DNA of 64,000 nucleotides from the NCBI RefSeq assembly GCF_007747215.1, contig NZ_CP036273.1, forward strand, positions 5,006,322 to 5,070,321. The letters run 5' to 3'. The notes under the pieces were generated by a model, which was given only the letters and a program-made list of their open reading frames with translations, made no database searches and was not told where the DNA came from. Positions 38,909 through 47,371 of the stretch are shown in pieces. The translations under genes and the position numbers were made by a program. Position 1 is the first letter of the stretch. Each line of letters opens with the position of its first letter. The DNA comes from Urbifossiella limnaea (lineage in GTDB: Bacteria > Planctomycetota > Planctomycetia > Gemmatales > Gemmataceae).

Positions 38909-40168
38909 ATGATTCCCACCTGCCACAGCCGGTCACACACCCGCCGGGCGTTCCTCGGCGGGCTCGGGCTGTCGTGGCTCACACCGCTCGCGACGGCGCT
39001 GGCGCAGGACGCGGGAGCGACCCGCCGCCCGGCCAGGTCGGTCGTCGTGCTGTGGATGGGCGGCGGGCCCAGTCAGCTCGAAACGTTCGACCCGAAGCCC
39101 GGCACGAACATCGCCGGCGGCACGGGGGCGATCCCCACCGCGACCCGCGGCGTGCAGCTCGCTCCCGGCCTGGAACAACTCGCCGACCTGATGGGCGACG
39201 TGGCGCTGGTCCGCTCGCTGGTCAGCCCGGAGGGCGACCACGAGCGCGGCACGTACCTCCTGAAGACCGGCTTCCGCCCCGACCCGACCGTGGTCCACCC
39301 GTCGCTCGGGGCGATCGTGTGCCACGACCTGCCGGCCGGGACGGTGGACATCCCGCGCCACGTGTCGATCCTGCCGGGGCAGTGGCCGGCCCGCGGCGGC
39401 ATGCTCGGCGCCCGGTACGACGCCTTCAAGGTGTTCGACCCCGCGGAGAAGGTGCCGGACGTGACCCCGCGGGTGAGCACCGACCGGTTCGACGGCCGGC
39501 TCGCCGACCTGGACGTGGTCGAAGGCGTGTTCGCCGCGGGCCGCGGAGCTCGCGCCGGCAACACCGGCCATCGCGACGCCCTGGAGCGCGCCCGCCGACT
39601 GATGAGTTCCGAGCAGCTGGCCGCGTTCGACGTGTCGCGCGAGCCGCTGGCCGTGCGCCGCGAGTACGGCGAGACGCCGTTCGGCCGCGGCTGCCTCGCC
39701 GCCCGCCGGCTGCTCGACGCCGGCGTGCGGTGCGTCGAGGTGACGCTCGACGGGTGGGACAGCCACGCCAACAACCACGCGATCTGTTCGCGCCTCGTCG
39801 GCGTGCTCGACCCGGCGTTCGCGGCACTACTCCGCGACCTGAAGCGGCGCGACACGCTGAAAGACACGGTGGTTTTGTGCGTCGGCGAGTTCGGCCGGAC
39901 GCCGGTCGTGAACCCGCTCGGCGGCCGGGACCACTGGCCGCACGGGTTCAGCGCTGCGGTCGCCGGCGGGGGTTTGCGCGGGGGCGTCGTGGTCGGCGAG
40001 ACGGACCCCAGCGGCGGACGGCAGCCGGCCGATCCGACGCCGGTGTCGAACCTTCACGCGACCGTCCTCCAGGCCGTCGGGATCGATCACTTGCGGTCTC
40101 TCCGCTCGCCGATCGGACGCACCTTCCCGCGCAGCGACGGCACACCGCTGAGGGTGCTCTTGGGATAA
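38909..40168 (+). CDS. DUF1501 domain protein with Tat signal
   Basis: 419 residues. The start SHTRRAFLGGLGLSWL is a twin-arginine signal. The body is DUF1501, an alkaline-phosphatase-like fold: VVLWMGGGPSQLETFDPKPG, LVRSLVSPEGDHERGTYLLKTG, GWDSHANNHAICSRL, VVLCVGEFGRTPVVN and GGRDHWPHGFSAAVAGGG. Metal-binding Asp/His residues (DHERG, DSH, GRDHW) are in place. Usually encoded next to DUF1549/DUF1553 genes; function unproven, possibly a secreted sulfatase/phosphatase-like enzyme. The start ATG at 38909 has a weak site (CGGACG). Confidence 0.93.
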   Translation: MIPTCHSRSHTRRAFLGGLGLSWLTPLATALAQDAGATRRPARSVVVLWMGGGPSQLETFDPKPGTNIAGGTGAIPTATRGVQLAPGLEQLADLMGDVALVRSLVSPEGDHERGTYLLKTGFRPDPTVVHPSLGAIVCHDLPAGTVDIPRHVSILPGQWPARGGMLGARYDAFKVFDPAEKVPDVTPRVSTDRFDGRLADLDVVEGVFAAGRGARAGNTGHRDALERARRLMSSEQLAAFDVSREPLAVRREYGETPFGRGCLAARRLLDAGVRCVEVTLDGWDSHANNHAICSRLVGVLDPAFAALLRDLKRRDTLKDTVVLCVGEFGRTPVVNPLGGRDHWPHGFSAAVAGGGLRGGVVVGETDPSGGRQPADPTPVSNLHATVLQAVGIDHLRSLRSPIGRTFPRSDGTPLRVLLG

Positions 40169-40461
40169 TCCGACGGAGGCGTCCGAATTCTCACCCGGTG
40201 CCGCCTTCCCCGCGGTCGTGCGTCGGCTACAATGTCGACATACTCTCCCGGCCGCCGTGCGGATGTTCGCAGCGTCTTCATCGGAACTTCGCGCAGGCCC
40301 CGGCACACAGGAATAGGATTACGTGCGACGCGGGCGCCCGTCGGCCCGCCACTCTGACGTACCGCCGGGGGCTCAGCCGCCCGGCCCCCGACGGGGAAAC
40401 GTGTTTCGGAACCGACCGGCTCGGACCAACCGAACGCCCGTTTTCATCCAGGGGAGCTCAC
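40169..40461. other. 293-base gap before the DUF1559 gene
   Basis: No convincing gene, RNA or hairpin seen. The last 20 bases carry the ribosome-binding site AGGGGAG of the prepilin-like gene. The rest probably holds its promoter, but I could not identify boxes with confidence. Confidence 0.5.
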
Positions 40462-41499
40462 ATGCCTCGCACGCGGACGCACGCCCGCGCCTTCACGCTG
40501 ATCGAACTGCTCGTCGTCATCGCCATCATCGCCATCCTCATCGGGCTTCTACTGCCGGCCGTGCAGAAGGTGCGGGAGGCCGCGGCCCGCGCCAAGTGCC
40601 AGAACAACCTGAAGCAACTCGGCCTGGCCGCGCACGGCATGCACGACACCCGCGGCGGTCTGCCGCCGTCGAGCGTCAACAACCCCGGCGCGACCGACCG
40701 GCCGCGGCTCGGCGAGTTCCAGAAGGTCGGCACGGCCGGCACCAGCGGGGCCGACTTCGCCAAGCACTGCTTCCTGGCCATCCTCCTGCCGCACATCGAG
40801 CAGGGGAACGTCCTTCAGGCCAGCGGCGTGAGCTACAACTTCAAGCTGGACTGGTACGACGTGAACAACCGGACCGCGTGCGCGACCCGCATCCCGACGT
40901 TCGAGTGCCCCACGGTACCGTTCGAGCACAAGATCGACCCGATCCTGGAGCCGGCCGTCTACGGCAGCGGCTGGGTGCCGGCGACGAGCGACTACATGGC
41001 CGTGAACCGCGGCAACTCGAACTCGAGCGGCGCGGTGTGGAACGCGATCTTCAACGACACCAGCTACCCCGGCCCCGACGGCATCAAGGGCGTGCTGTCG
41101 ACCAACTCGTACACCCCGTTCGCGGCGGTGCTCGACGGGCTGAGCAACACGATCATGCTGGCCGAGGCGGGCGCCCGGCCGCAGAACTGGCGCGGCAAGG
41201 CCCGCGCGGCCGACGTGACGTACATGAACGGCGCTTGGGGCCACCATACCAACGACATCGCCGTGGACGGCTCCACCGCCGCGCCGAACTACAGCACTCT
41301 CAACTCCGCCGCCGCCGTGCCGACGGCCTGTGTCATCAACTGCAGCAACCAGGGCGAGATTTACGCCTTCCACACCGGCGGGTCGAACGTGTGCATGGGC
41401 GACGGGTCGGTCCGGTTCATCCGCGAGAGCATGTCGCTCGCGACGCTCCAGGCGCTGTGCGCCCGGGCCGACGGCAAGCCGATCCCCGGCGACTGGTAA
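40462..41499 (+). CDS. DUF1559 prepilin-like protein
   Basis: 345 residues. N-terminal methylation motif RAFTLIELLVVIAIIAIL followed by IGLLLPAVQKVREAAARAKCQNNLKQLG, the classic DUF1559 start of planctomycete pseudopilins. The body has ARAKCQNNLKQLGLAAHGMHD, ILLPHIEQGNVL, GLSNTIMLAE and the C-terminal HTGGSNVCMGDGSVRFIRESM, which places it in the H-X9-DG family. The residue before the cleavage site is Ala instead of the usual Gly, which should still be processed but is unusual. AGGGGAG precedes the ATG. Likely a secreted, surface or type II/IV pilin-like component. A strong terminator follows. Confidence 0.95.
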   Translation: MPRTRTHARAFTLIELLVVIAIIAILIGLLLPAVQKVREAAARAKCQNNLKQLGLAAHGMHDTRGGLPPSSVNNPGATDRPRLGEFQKVGTAGTSGADFAKHCFLAILLPHIEQGNVLQASGVSYNFKLDWYDVNNRTACATRIPTFECPTVPFEHKIDPILEPAVYGSGWVPATSDYMAVNRGNSNSSGAVWNAIFNDTSYPGPDGIKGVLSTNSYTPFAAVLDGLSNTIMLAEAGARPQNWRGKARAADVTYMNGAWGHHTNDIAVDGSTAAPNYSTLNSAAAVPTACVINCSNQGEIYAFHTGGSNVCMGDGSVRFIRESMSLATLQALCARADGKPIPGDW

Positions 41500-41523
41500 G
41501 CTAAGCGGCTTTTGGCACTCACG

Positions 41524-41555
41524 AAGCCCACCCGTTGCGACGGGTGGGCTTTTTC
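41524..41555. terminator. Intrinsic terminator between convergent genes
   Basis: An 11-bp stem (41524-41534 with 41541-41551), 6-base loop and a run of five T. It ends the DUF1559 gene; the convergent HMA gene stops five bases further. The core CCCACCCGTTGCG is shared with the hairpin at 28592. Confidence 0.88.
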
Positions 41556-41559
41556 GTAT

Positions 41560-41898
41560 TCAGCGCTCGGTCGGACCGGTCAGCAGGTCGGTGCGGCGGT
41601 ACCCGGCGGCGGCGATCGCTTCGCGCACTTTGGCGACGTTGAACGTGGCCCGGTCGGCGACGGTGAACTTCACCTGCCGGGTGCGGCGGTCGGCCTGGAT
41701 GGAGTCGGCCCGCACGCCCGTGACGCGGGCCAAGGCCGCAGCCACCTTCTCGGGGCAGCTGGCGCACGTCATCGCCGGCACGTAGATCACGACCTGATTC
41801 GGCCCGTCGGTCGGCACCGGTCGCGGCGGCGGCTCGACACTCCGCGCTTCGACCCCGACGACCGCGACCGCCGCCGGCACGCCCCACCACACGCTCAT
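41560..41898 (-). CDS. Heavy-metal-associated (HMA) domain protein
   Basis: 112 residues from the ATG at 41896-41898 (an upstream in-frame Met at 41928 is also possible). A short hydrophobic N-terminus (MSVWWGVPAAVAVVGVEA) may be a signal or anchor, followed by a Pro-rich linker. The HMA domain has VVIYVPAMTCASCPEKVAAAL with the MTCxSC metal site, then VADRATFNVAKVREAIAAAGY. It should bind Cu(I) or a similar ion. No copper ATPase or regulator is nearby. Confidence 0.88.
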   Translation of the reverse strand: MSVWWGVPAAVAVVGVEARSVEPPPRPVPTDGPNQVVIYVPAMTCASCPEKVAAALARVTGVRADSIQADRRTRQVKFTVADRATFNVAKVREAIAAAGYRRTDLLTGPTER

Positions 41899-42017
41899 CG
41901 GTCGGCCCTCCACCCCGGTTCGCGCCATTGTAGCCCGCCCGGCGGCAGGCCGGGGCGATATCATGGGGATAGGCACAAGCCGACCCCACGCCTCGCGCTC
42001 TCCCGGAGCCCCCGCCG

Positions 42018-43334
42018 ATGCCCGCGCCGATGACGATGACCGAGAAGATCCTGGCGAAGGCCGCCGACCGGCCGGCCGTCGCCCCGGGCGAGAACGTCTG
42101 GGTGGACGTGGACGTACTCATGACGCACGACGTGTGCGGCCCCGGCACCATCGGCGTGTTCCACAAGCACTTCGGCCGCGACGCCAAGGTCTGGGACCGC
42201 GAAAAGGTGGTCATCATCCCCGACCACTACATCTTCACCACGGACGCGATGGCCAACCGCAACGTGGACGTGTTGCGGCAGTTCGTGAAGGAACAGAACC
42301 TGCCGTACTTCTACGACGTGGGAACCGACCGCTACAAGGGCGTGTGCCACATCGCGCTGCCCGAGGAAGGCCACGTCCGCCCCGGCGAGGTACTCCTCGG
42401 CACCGACAGCCACACCTGCACGGCCGGCGCCTTCGGCCAGTTCGCCACCGGCATCGGCAACACCGACGCCGGGTTCGTGATGGGCACCGGCAAGCTGTGG
42501 CTGAAGGTGCCGCCGACGATGCGCTTCGTGTTCACGGGCAAGATGCCGCCGTACCTCATGGCGAAAGACCTGATCCTGGCCGTGATCGGCGACATCGGCG
42601 TCGACGGCGCCACGTACCGGGCGATGGAGTTCGACGGCGACGCGGTGTACGCGCTGAACATCGAAGAGCGGATGACGCTGTGCAACATGGCGATCGAGGC
42701 CGGCGGTAAGAACGGAGTCATCCCGGCCGACGAGGTGACGCTGGCCTACGTGGCTGACCGCGGTCGTAAGACGGGGAGCAAAGCGCACACTCTGTTCCGG
42801 CCGGACGCCGGGGCTGCCTACGTGTTCGAGAAGGTCTACGACGTGTCGAAAATGGAGCCGGTGATCGCCAAGCCGCACTCGCCGGACAACAAGGCGACGG
42901 TAAGCGAAGTGAAGGGGACGAAACTGGACCGGGCGTACATCGGCAGCTGCACCGGCGGCAAGCTGACCGACTTCCGCGCCGCGGCCGGGCTCCTGAACGG
43001 CAAGTCGGTAAAGATCGACACGTTCGTGGTGCCGGCGACGACGGAGGTGGCCCGCGGCCTCGACACGGAGACGATCGGCGGGAAGTCGCTGCGGGAAATC
43101 TTCGTCGCCGCCGGGGCGAAGATCGGCGACGCGAGCTGCGCCGCGTGCCTGGGTGGCCCGTCCGACACGTTTGGTCGGCTGAACACACCGATCTCGTGCA
43201 TCAGCACGACGAACCGCAACTTCCCCGGCCGGATGGGTCACAAGGAGGCGAAGGTGTTCCTCGCCTCGCCGCTGACGGTCGCCGCCAGCGCGCTGACGGG
43301 CAGCATCGCCGACTGCCGGGATCTGGTAGTCTGA
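42018..43334 (+). CDS. 3-isopropylmalate dehydratase large subunit / homoaconitase family protein
   Basis: 438 residues, closer to the archaeal-type LeuC/HacA (about 420) than to E. coli LeuC (466). It carries the aconitase fold: TEKILAKAADRPAVAPGE, MTHDVCGPGTIGVFHK, GTDSHTCTAGAFGQFATG and the cluster cysteines 311 (GSCTGG), 374 and 377 (ASCAACLGG), then TTNRNFPGRMGHKEAKVFLASP. It isomerises 2-isopropylmalate (leucine pathway) or a homologous acid with a small subunit. No leuD-like gene lies next to it in the window, so the partner must be elsewhere. The first Met at 42018 has GGAG nine bases upstream; Met at 42030 is possible. Confidence 0.92.
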   Translation: MPAPMTMTEKILAKAADRPAVAPGENVWVDVDVLMTHDVCGPGTIGVFHKHFGRDAKVWDREKVVIIPDHYIFTTDAMANRNVDVLRQFVKEQNLPYFYDVGTDRYKGVCHIALPEEGHVRPGEVLLGTDSHTCTAGAFGQFATGIGNTDAGFVMGTGKLWLKVPPTMRFVFTGKMPPYLMAKDLILAVIGDIGVDGATYRAMEFDGDAVYALNIEERMTLCNMAIEAGGKNGVIPADEVTLAYVADRGRKTGSKAHTLFRPDAGAAYVFEKVYDVSKMEPVIAKPHSPDNKATVSEVKGTKLDRAYIGSCTGGKLTDFRAAAGLLNGKSVKIDTFVVPATTEVARGLDTETIGGKSLREIFVAAGAKIGDASCAACLGGPSDTFGRLNTPISCISTTNRNFPGRMGHKEAKVFLASPLTVAASALTGSIADCRDLVV

Positions 43335-43394
43335 CCGGCACGGGCGATTCGCCGCCAGGGACGAGGTCCTTCGGGCGGGCCGAGGCGGCGGGCG

Positions 43395-43417
43395 CTCCGG
43401 TGCTTGACACACCGGAG
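43395..43417. other. Short hairpin between convergent genes
   Basis: An 8-bp perfect stem (43395-43402 with 43410-43417) and 7-base loop in the gap between the LeuC-type gene and the convergent WD40 gene. No T tract; may be a weak terminator. Confidence 0.4.
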
Positions 43418-43479
43418 TCGTGCCCTCGAACCGACCGTCACCCGTCCGGGGGTAGGCCGCTCCCGGCGGGAATGCCCGG

Positions 43480-44502
43480 CTACTTGTAGCTCAGCTTCAG
43501 GATGTGGACGATGCCGCCCTCCAGCCCGGCAGCGAGGGTCACGTCGCCGTCGTCGTCGAGCTTCGGGGAGAAGGCGACCGCGGTGAACTCGCCCGGCCGG
43601 CTCTTGCTGTACTTCGACGACTTGCTCGCCACCTCCCACACCACCACCGCCCCGTCCTGCCCGCCCGACGCCACCAGCTTGCCGTCCGGCGAGAATGCCG
43701 CGTCGTGGACGCGCTTGTGCGTCGTCGCCAGGGTGCCGAAGAGGGCTCCACTGTCCTTCACCAGAAAGACGTTCCCGCCACTGGGGACCGTGAACAGCGT
43801 CGAGGCGGTGTTGCCGACGATCCGGCCGGCGCCGAGGCCGGTCTTCGGCTGAAACCCGCCGGCCGCCTTCGGGCCGGCCTTGTCGAGAGTGAACGAGCGG
43901 AACGCGCCGCCGTCGGTGGCCACGGTCAGTTTTCCGGTGGGCGAGAACGACAGGCCGCGGACTGCCTGGTCGGACTTCAGTTCCTCGCGGAGCACCGCGT
44001 ACTCGGTGAGCCGGCCGTCGGAGGTCACGTTCCACACGACCGCCGACTTGTCCGCGGCGCCGGTGGCGACGTACTTCCCGTCCGGCGACACGGCCGCGGC
44101 AAACACCTTCCCCTGGTGCAGCTTCGCAACCGCCGACTCGGACTTGGCCGCGATGTCCCACACGCGGACGGAGTTGTCGCCGTGGCCGAAGATCAGGTAC
44201 TTGCCGTTCGGCGAGAAGGCGATCGCCCGGACGGAAGTCTTCCCCATGAACACGCCGGCCTTCACGACGGCGATCTCGGCCGCCGCCTTCGGCCCGACGT
44301 TGAACAGGTGGACGTCCTCGGCGCCGACCGCGAGCATCTTGCCGTCCGGGCTGAACGCCAGCGACCGGAGCTTCCCCTCCGTCTCGATCGCCACCTCGTA
44401 ACTGGACTCGAGCGAGACCTGCGTCTTCTTCGGCTGGGCGAGGCCGGGGGCGATCGCGGCCAGCACGAACAGCATGGCGGCGAGGAGCGGCGGGCGAGAC
44501 AT
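43480..44502 (-). CDS. Secreted WD40-repeat protein (copy 1)
   Basis: 340 residues. Signal peptide MSRPPLLAAMLFVLAAIAPGLAQ, then WD40 blades recognisable by AFSPDGKMLAVGAEDVHLFN, AFSPNGKYLIFGHGDNSVRVWD, AVSPDGKYVATGAADKSAVVWN and AFSPDGKLVASGGQDGAVVVWE. About seven blades give a single beta-propeller, likely a protein-interaction scaffold outside the cytoplasm. It lies directly downstream of a paralogue (44579-45610) on the same strand; the two share the order of blades, e.g. the atypical VHLFN/VFLFD blade and the FRSFTL/FRGYSL blade. Confidence 0.9.
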   Translation of the reverse strand: MSRPPLLAAMLFVLAAIAPGLAQPKKTQVSLESSYEVAIETEGKLRSLAFSPDGKMLAVGAEDVHLFNVGPKAAAEIAVVKAGVFMGKTSVRAIAFSPNGKYLIFGHGDNSVRVWDIAAKSESAVAKLHQGKVFAAAVSPDGKYVATGAADKSAVVWNVTSDGRLTEYAVLREELKSDQAVRGLSFSPTGKLTVATDGGAFRSFTLDKAGPKAAGGFQPKTGLGAGRIVGNTASTLFTVPSGGNVFLVKDSGALFGTLATTHKRVHDAAFSPDGKLVASGGQDGAVVVWEVASKSSKYSKSRPGEFTAVAFSPKLDDDGDVTLAAGLEGGIVHILKLSYK

Positions 44503-44578
44503 GGGAAGCGGCTCCGGCGGGTGCGGCGGGACGGCTATTGGATAGACGCGCGGGCGGGAAGCAAGTTCCCGCCCGCCA

Positions 44579-45610
44579 CTACCGGTGCGCCAGCCGGACG
44601 ACGTGGACCGTGCCGTCGTCCTGGCACGCGGCGACGACCGTCTCGGCGCTCGCGGCGCCGGCGGTCTGGCCGACGCCCACGCCGCTGAACGTGCCGGGGC
44701 GGACCTTCGTGTACTTCGCGGCCTTCGTCGCCACGTCCCACACCACCAACGTGCCGTCCCGCCCGCAGCTGGCCAGTAGCTTGCCGTCCGGCGAGAACGC
44801 GGCCCCCGTCACCTCGCCCTTGTGCCCGGCCGGGCCGCCGAGCGTGCCGGACGCGCCCCCGGTCGGCGACACCAGGAACACGGCGTTGTTGTCGGCGACG
44901 GCGAACAGGGTACCGGCCGCGTTCGGCACGATCTTCTGCGAGCTCACCCCGCCCTTCGGCGGCTTGAACCCGCCGGTCAGCTTCGGCTCGCCCTTCGCCA
45001 GCGAGTAGCCCCGGAACGTGCCGTTCGGCGTCACCGTGTACAGCCCCTTCCCCTTCGACACGAACGCCACCGAGACGACCGCGTCGAAAAAGTTCTCCTC
45101 GCCGCGGATCACGTGCTTTTCCTTCAGCGAGCCGTCGTCGCCGAGGTCCCACAGGATGGCGGTTCGGTCCTGGCCGCCGGTGGCGACCACCTTGCCGTCC
45201 GGCGACACGGCCACCGAGCGGACGTCGCTCTTGTGCTCCTTGCCGCGGCCGGTCTCGCGCTTGTCCGCGACGTTCCACACCCGCACGCTGTGGTCGCGGC
45301 CGCCGAAGACGACGTGCTTGCCGTCCGGCGTGAACGTGAGCGAGGTGATGCCGAACCCCACGGTGGAATCGAAGAACGCGACCTTTTTCGCCTCCGGGCC
45401 GGTGATGTCGAAGAGGAACACGTCCTCGGTGCCGACGGCGACGAGCTTGCCGTCGGGGCTGACGGCGACCTCGTGGGCGTGCCCTTCGACCTTGAACCGC
45501 ACGTCGCCGACGGCCTGGAGCGTGAGCTTCTTGTCCTTCGCCTGCCGGGCCGGGGCGGCGGGCAGCGCGGCTAGCAGCACTATGCCGGCGAGCGCGAGAA
45601 GGCGCGTCAT
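44579..45610 (-). CDS. Secreted WD40-repeat protein (copy 2)
   Basis: 343 residues from the ATG at 45608-45610, which opens a signal peptide (MTRLLALAGIVLLAALPAAPA); the longer frame upstream lacks one. Blades include VAVSPDGKLVAVGTEDVFLFD, TFTPDGKHVVFGGRDHSVRVWN, AVSPDGKVVATGGQDRTAILWD and AFSPDGKLLASCGRDGTLVVWD. Paralogue of the gene just downstream (76-base gap), so a tandem duplication. Function unknown. Confidence 0.9.
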   Translation of the reverse strand: MTRLLALAGIVLLAALPAAPARQAKDKKLTLQAVGDVRFKVEGHAHEVAVSPDGKLVAVGTEDVFLFDITGPEAKKVAFFDSTVGFGITSLTFTPDGKHVVFGGRDHSVRVWNVADKRETGRGKEHKSDVRSVAVSPDGKVVATGGQDRTAILWDLGDDGSLKEKHVIRGEENFFDAVVSVAFVSKGKGLYTVTPNGTFRGYSLAKGEPKLTGGFKPPKGGVSSQKIVPNAAGTLFAVADNNAVFLVSPTGGASGTLGGPAGHKGEVTGAAFSPDGKLLASCGRDGTLVVWDVATKAAKYTKVRPGTFSGVGVGQTAGAASAETVVAACQDDGTVHVVRLAHR

Positions 45611-45717
45611 GGGACGACTCCGGGGCGGGAACCCGATTGAATCACGACTGCCATGAAGGTTCAAGAGGGTCGGGTCAACGTGGGGCGAAGGACGTGGAGG
45701 GACCTTGTCAGAATTCC

Positions 45718-45745
45718 TTGACTCCCCACAACCGTAGGTTACATT
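45718..45745 (+). promoter_or_regulatory. Candidate sigma70-type promoter of the amidohydrolase gene
   Basis: TTGACT (45718-45723) and TACATT (45740-45745) are separated by 16 bases in an unusually AT-rich part of the 225-base gap between the WD40 and M20 genes, about 90 bases upstream of the ATG at 45836. Spacing and boxes are near consensus. Prediction by eye only. Confidence 0.4.
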
Positions 45746-45835
45746 TGTACACCTTCCAAGGGCCGCCCGCCACTTCCTATCGGTTACCCGTCTGGCCGGC
45801 GGCCGCGAAAATCAGCCCATCCCCCGGAGGCTCCC

Positions 45836-47275
45836 ATGCGTCTGCTCGCCGTCCTCGTCGTGCTTGCGTCGCCGTCGCTCGCCCGAGCCCAGAAGGACGC
45901 CGTGGTGAAGGCTGCCGCCGTGCAGGCCGCCGCCAACTGGCCGACCGCCCTGAGCATCTGGGAGTGGGCCGAACCCGGCTACCAGGAAACGAAGTCCGCC
46001 AAGGCGCTCGCCGACCTGGCCGCGAAGGCCGGCTTCAAAGTGACCCGCGGGGTCGCCGGCATCCCCACCGCCTTCATCGCCGAGTTCGGCAGCGGCGGCC
46101 CCGTCGTCGGCATCCTCGGCGAGTACGACGCGCTTCCGGAGTTGGCCCAGACCACCGACCCAGTGCGAACGATCCGCCAGGGCGGCAACGGCTACGGCCA
46201 CGCCTGCGGGCACCACGTGTTCGGCGTCGCGTCACTGTCCGCGGCCATCGCCATCGCCGAGGAGATTCGCGCCGGCCGGCTCAACGGCACGATCCGGTTC
46301 TACGGCTGCCCTGCGGAAGAGGGTGGGAGCGCGAAGGCGTTCATGGCCCGCGCCGGGCTGTTCAACGACTGCGGCGTCTGCCTCCACTGGCACCCCGGCT
46401 CGCGCAATAGCGCGGGGGATGCGTCGTGCCTGGCCCGCATCGCGGTGAAGTTCCGCTTCCACGGCACCGCCGCCCACGCCGCAGGTTCGCCCGAGAAGGG
46501 CCGCTCGGCGCTCGACGCGCTGTTGCTAACGATGCACGGCGTGGAGTTGCTCCGCGAGCACACCCCGGACGGAACCCGACTGCACCACACGGTGACCGGC
46601 GGCGGCGGGGCGGCGAACGTGGTGCCGGAGTTCGCCGAGGGCTTCTTCTACGTCCGCCACCCGAAGGCCGAGGTGGTGCAGAAGCTGTACCCGCGCCTGA
46701 CGAAGTGCGCCCAGGGCGGCGCGCTCGCCACCGAGACGAAGCTCGAAGTCGCCTACCTCGGCGGCACGATGGAAATCCTGCCGAACAACACGCTGGCCCA
46801 GGTGGCGAAGGCGAACCTGACGAAGCTCAACGACCTCAAGTACGACGCCGAGGAGACGAAATTCGCGCTGCGGCTCCAGGAGACGTTCGAGACGAAGGTG
46901 CCGCTCGACACGATCACGAAGGTGGAGGACGTGAGCGGCAAGTCGTCAGGCGGCTCGACCGACGTGGGGGACGTGTCGTGGGTGGTGCCGACGGTCGGGT
47001 TCAGCACCGCGTGCTGGGTGCCGGGAACCCCGGGCCACTCGTGGCAGGCCGTGGCCTGTGGCGGCACCACGATTGCCAAACAGGGAATGACCCTGGCGTC
47101 GAAGACGCTCGCCGCGACGGCCTACGACCTGATGACCGACGCAAAGCTACTCGCCGCCGCGAAGGAGGAGCACACTCGGCGGCTGGACGGCCGGACGTAC
47201 GTGCCGCTGCTGGAGAAGGACCAGCGCCCGCCGCTCGACTACCGCGACCCGCCGCGCCGCCGCGGGGCGGAGTGA
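45836..47275 (+). CDS. Secreted M20 family amidohydrolase (AbgB-like)
   Basis: 479 residues. GGAGG precedes the ATG and a signal peptide (MRLLAVLVVLASPSLARAQ) follows. The peptidase has ILGEYDALPEL, the metal site GHACGHHVFG, PAEEGGSAKAFMA with the catalytic Glu pair, a dimerisation domain starting with FHGTAAHAAGSPEKGRSALDAL, and SSGGSTDVGDVSW. It is closest in pattern to AbgB, which cleaves p-aminobenzoyl-glutamate, but related enzymes hydrolyse other N-acyl amino acids. Export is unusual for AbgB itself. It ends 97 bases before the DapL-like gene. Confidence 0.9.
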   Translation: MRLLAVLVVLASPSLARAQKDAVVKAAAVQAAANWPTALSIWEWAEPGYQETKSAKALADLAAKAGFKVTRGVAGIPTAFIAEFGSGGPVVGILGEYDALPELAQTTDPVRTIRQGGNGYGHACGHHVFGVASLSAAIAIAEEIRAGRLNGTIRFYGCPAEEGGSAKAFMARAGLFNDCGVCLHWHPGSRNSAGDASCLARIAVKFRFHGTAAHAAGSPEKGRSALDALLLTMHGVELLREHTPDGTRLHHTVTGGGGAANVVPEFAEGFFYVRHPKAEVVQKLYPRLTKCAQGGALATETKLEVAYLGGTMEILPNNTLAQVAKANLTKLNDLKYDAEETKFALRLQETFETKVPLDTITKVEDVSGKSSGGSTDVGDVSWVVPTVGFSTACWVPGTPGHSWQAVACGGTTIAKQGMTLASKTLAATAYDLMTDAKLLAAAKEEHTRRLDGRTYVPLLEKDQRPPLDYRDPPRRRGAE

Positions 47276-47371
47276 CCACCGCATGCTGTGCTGCAACGCC
47301 GCAAGCGGCGGAACTCTCGACTACTCCCTACAACAACCCGATACGCTTTCCCCTCCCGCGGAGCTGCCGGC

